The translations under genes were made by a program, and so were the position numbers. Positions 63,602-64,000 of a DNA stretch of 64,000 nt are shown here, in pieces. This stretch comes from Flammeovirga yaeyamensis (GTDB taxonomy: Bacteria; Bacteroidota; Bacteroidia; Cytophagales; Flammeovirgaceae): positions 1,659,501 through 1,723,500 of the forward strand of contig NZ_CP076132.1 of assembly GCF_018736045.1 (NCBI RefSeq), read 5' to 3'. The notes under the pieces are model-generated. The model worked only from the letters and a program-made list of their open reading frames with translations, searched no databases and was not told where the DNA came from. Every line of letters starts with the position of its first letter. Position 1 is the stretch's first letter.

Positions 63602-64000
63602 ATGAAACTTAAAAATATATTAGTAGCAGGAGCCATTGCAGTTTCCACTTTAGGAGCAACATCCTGTTCAAACTTCCTCGATATAAACCCTACTGATGCA
63701 CAGACATCAGACACATTCTTCAGAACATCTGTAGAAGCAAGACAAGCCTTAAACGGTGTTTACGAAAAGCTGCGTTCTGATTACAACGGAACAATTCCAA
63801 ATAACAACGCTTTAATCGAAGTTACTTTGGGAGACGATGCTTATGTTGGTGGAGCAGCCTCTGGTACAGATATGTTATGGTTACAGCAGATGATGCGTTT
63901 CCAAGCATTGACAAACTCAGAATCCGCTTTACAGACTTGGAACAAATGTTACGGAGCTATCCAAAGAGCCAATACTTTGTTAGCTAACTACGATAAAATT
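63602..64000 (+). CDS. SusD/RagB family lipoprotein, 3' partial
   Basis: The visible 133 residues start at ATG 63602, 13 bp after the susC stop. They have a lipobox ending ATSC at Cys22, then SNFLDINPTDAQT, the usual SusD N-terminus, and the first TPR-like helices (ARQALNGVYEKLRS, WNKCYGAIQRANTLL). SusD proteins form the surface lid of the SusC barrel and capture ligand. The gene is cut by the window end and is cotranscribed with susC. Confidence 0.96.
   Translation, partial: MKLKNILVAGAIAVSTLGATSCSNFLDINPTDAQTSDTFFRTSVEARQALNGVYEKLRSDYNGTIPNNNALIEVTLGDDAYVGGAASGTDMLWLQQMMRFQALTNSESALQTWNKCYGAIQRANTLLANYDKI

Overview
This is a 64 kb stretch of AT-rich chromosome from a Bacteroidota bacterium. 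The best fit is the order Cytophagales, in the marine polysaccharide-degrading Flammeovirga group; the genus is an inference. The evidence is three secreted proteins with type IX secretion (T9SS) C-terminal sorting domains, a SusC/SusD pair, an NqrF subunit, a YpdA-type bacillithiol disulfide reductase, promoter boxes of the Bacteroidota TTTG / TAnnTTTG type, and rho-independent terminators after most transcription units. No phage, insertion sequence, CRISPR array or rRNA operon is visible. The first and last genes are cut by the window edges.

Layout. 1-6.5 kb is the end of a polysaccharide locus: a GH74-like T9SS enzyme (5' cut), a GH35 beta-galactosidase and a GH2 lipoprotein glycosidase. 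6.5-10.9 kb (minus) is a Dna2-like nuclease-helicase with two small companions. 11.2-14.3 kb is a lipoprotein plus outer-membrane barrel pair. 14.4-24.4 kb holds housekeeping genes: aminotransferase, ppk1, recX, an M13 peptidase, an arginyl-tRNA-transferase-like protein, a prephenate dehydrogenase-like protein and a TPR protein. A compound microsatellite lies just before them. 24.7-29.4 kb has an RluD-like pseudouridine synthase, a thioredoxin-fold secreted protein and an ABC-2 exporter pair. 29.5-32.4 kb is a large multidomain T9SS GH5-like enzyme. 33-38.6 kb has a solitary nqrF, an exported TPR-CHAT protein and a hemolysin III/TrhA protein. 38.7-48.3 kb (minus) has a secreted protein, a TPR-SpoIIE phosphatase, a class I amidotransferase, a T9SS surface protein, an exported MsrB-MsrA fusion and a two-component system. 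48.9 kb carries a degenerate tRNA-Gly-like sequence with its own terminator. 49-54.2 kb (minus) is a three-gene operon (beta-lactamase-fold protein, YpdA, SDR) and a UvrD/PcrA helicase. 54.9-58 kb has YqgE, an M3 oligopeptidase and an IscA-type protein.

The most unusual object is at 58.3-60.2 kb. A 7TMR-DISM membrane receptor is joined by a coiled coil to a zinc-ribbon plus helix-turn-helix region that looks like the DNA-binding N-terminus of an IS1595-type transposase, without the DDE catalytic domain. It lies directly upstream of a SusC/SusD nutrient-uptake operon in the same orientation. I propose it as a membrane-tethered one-component regulator made from a domesticated transposase domain. 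The domain reading comes from the sequence; the regulatory role is inferred from architecture and neighbourhood.
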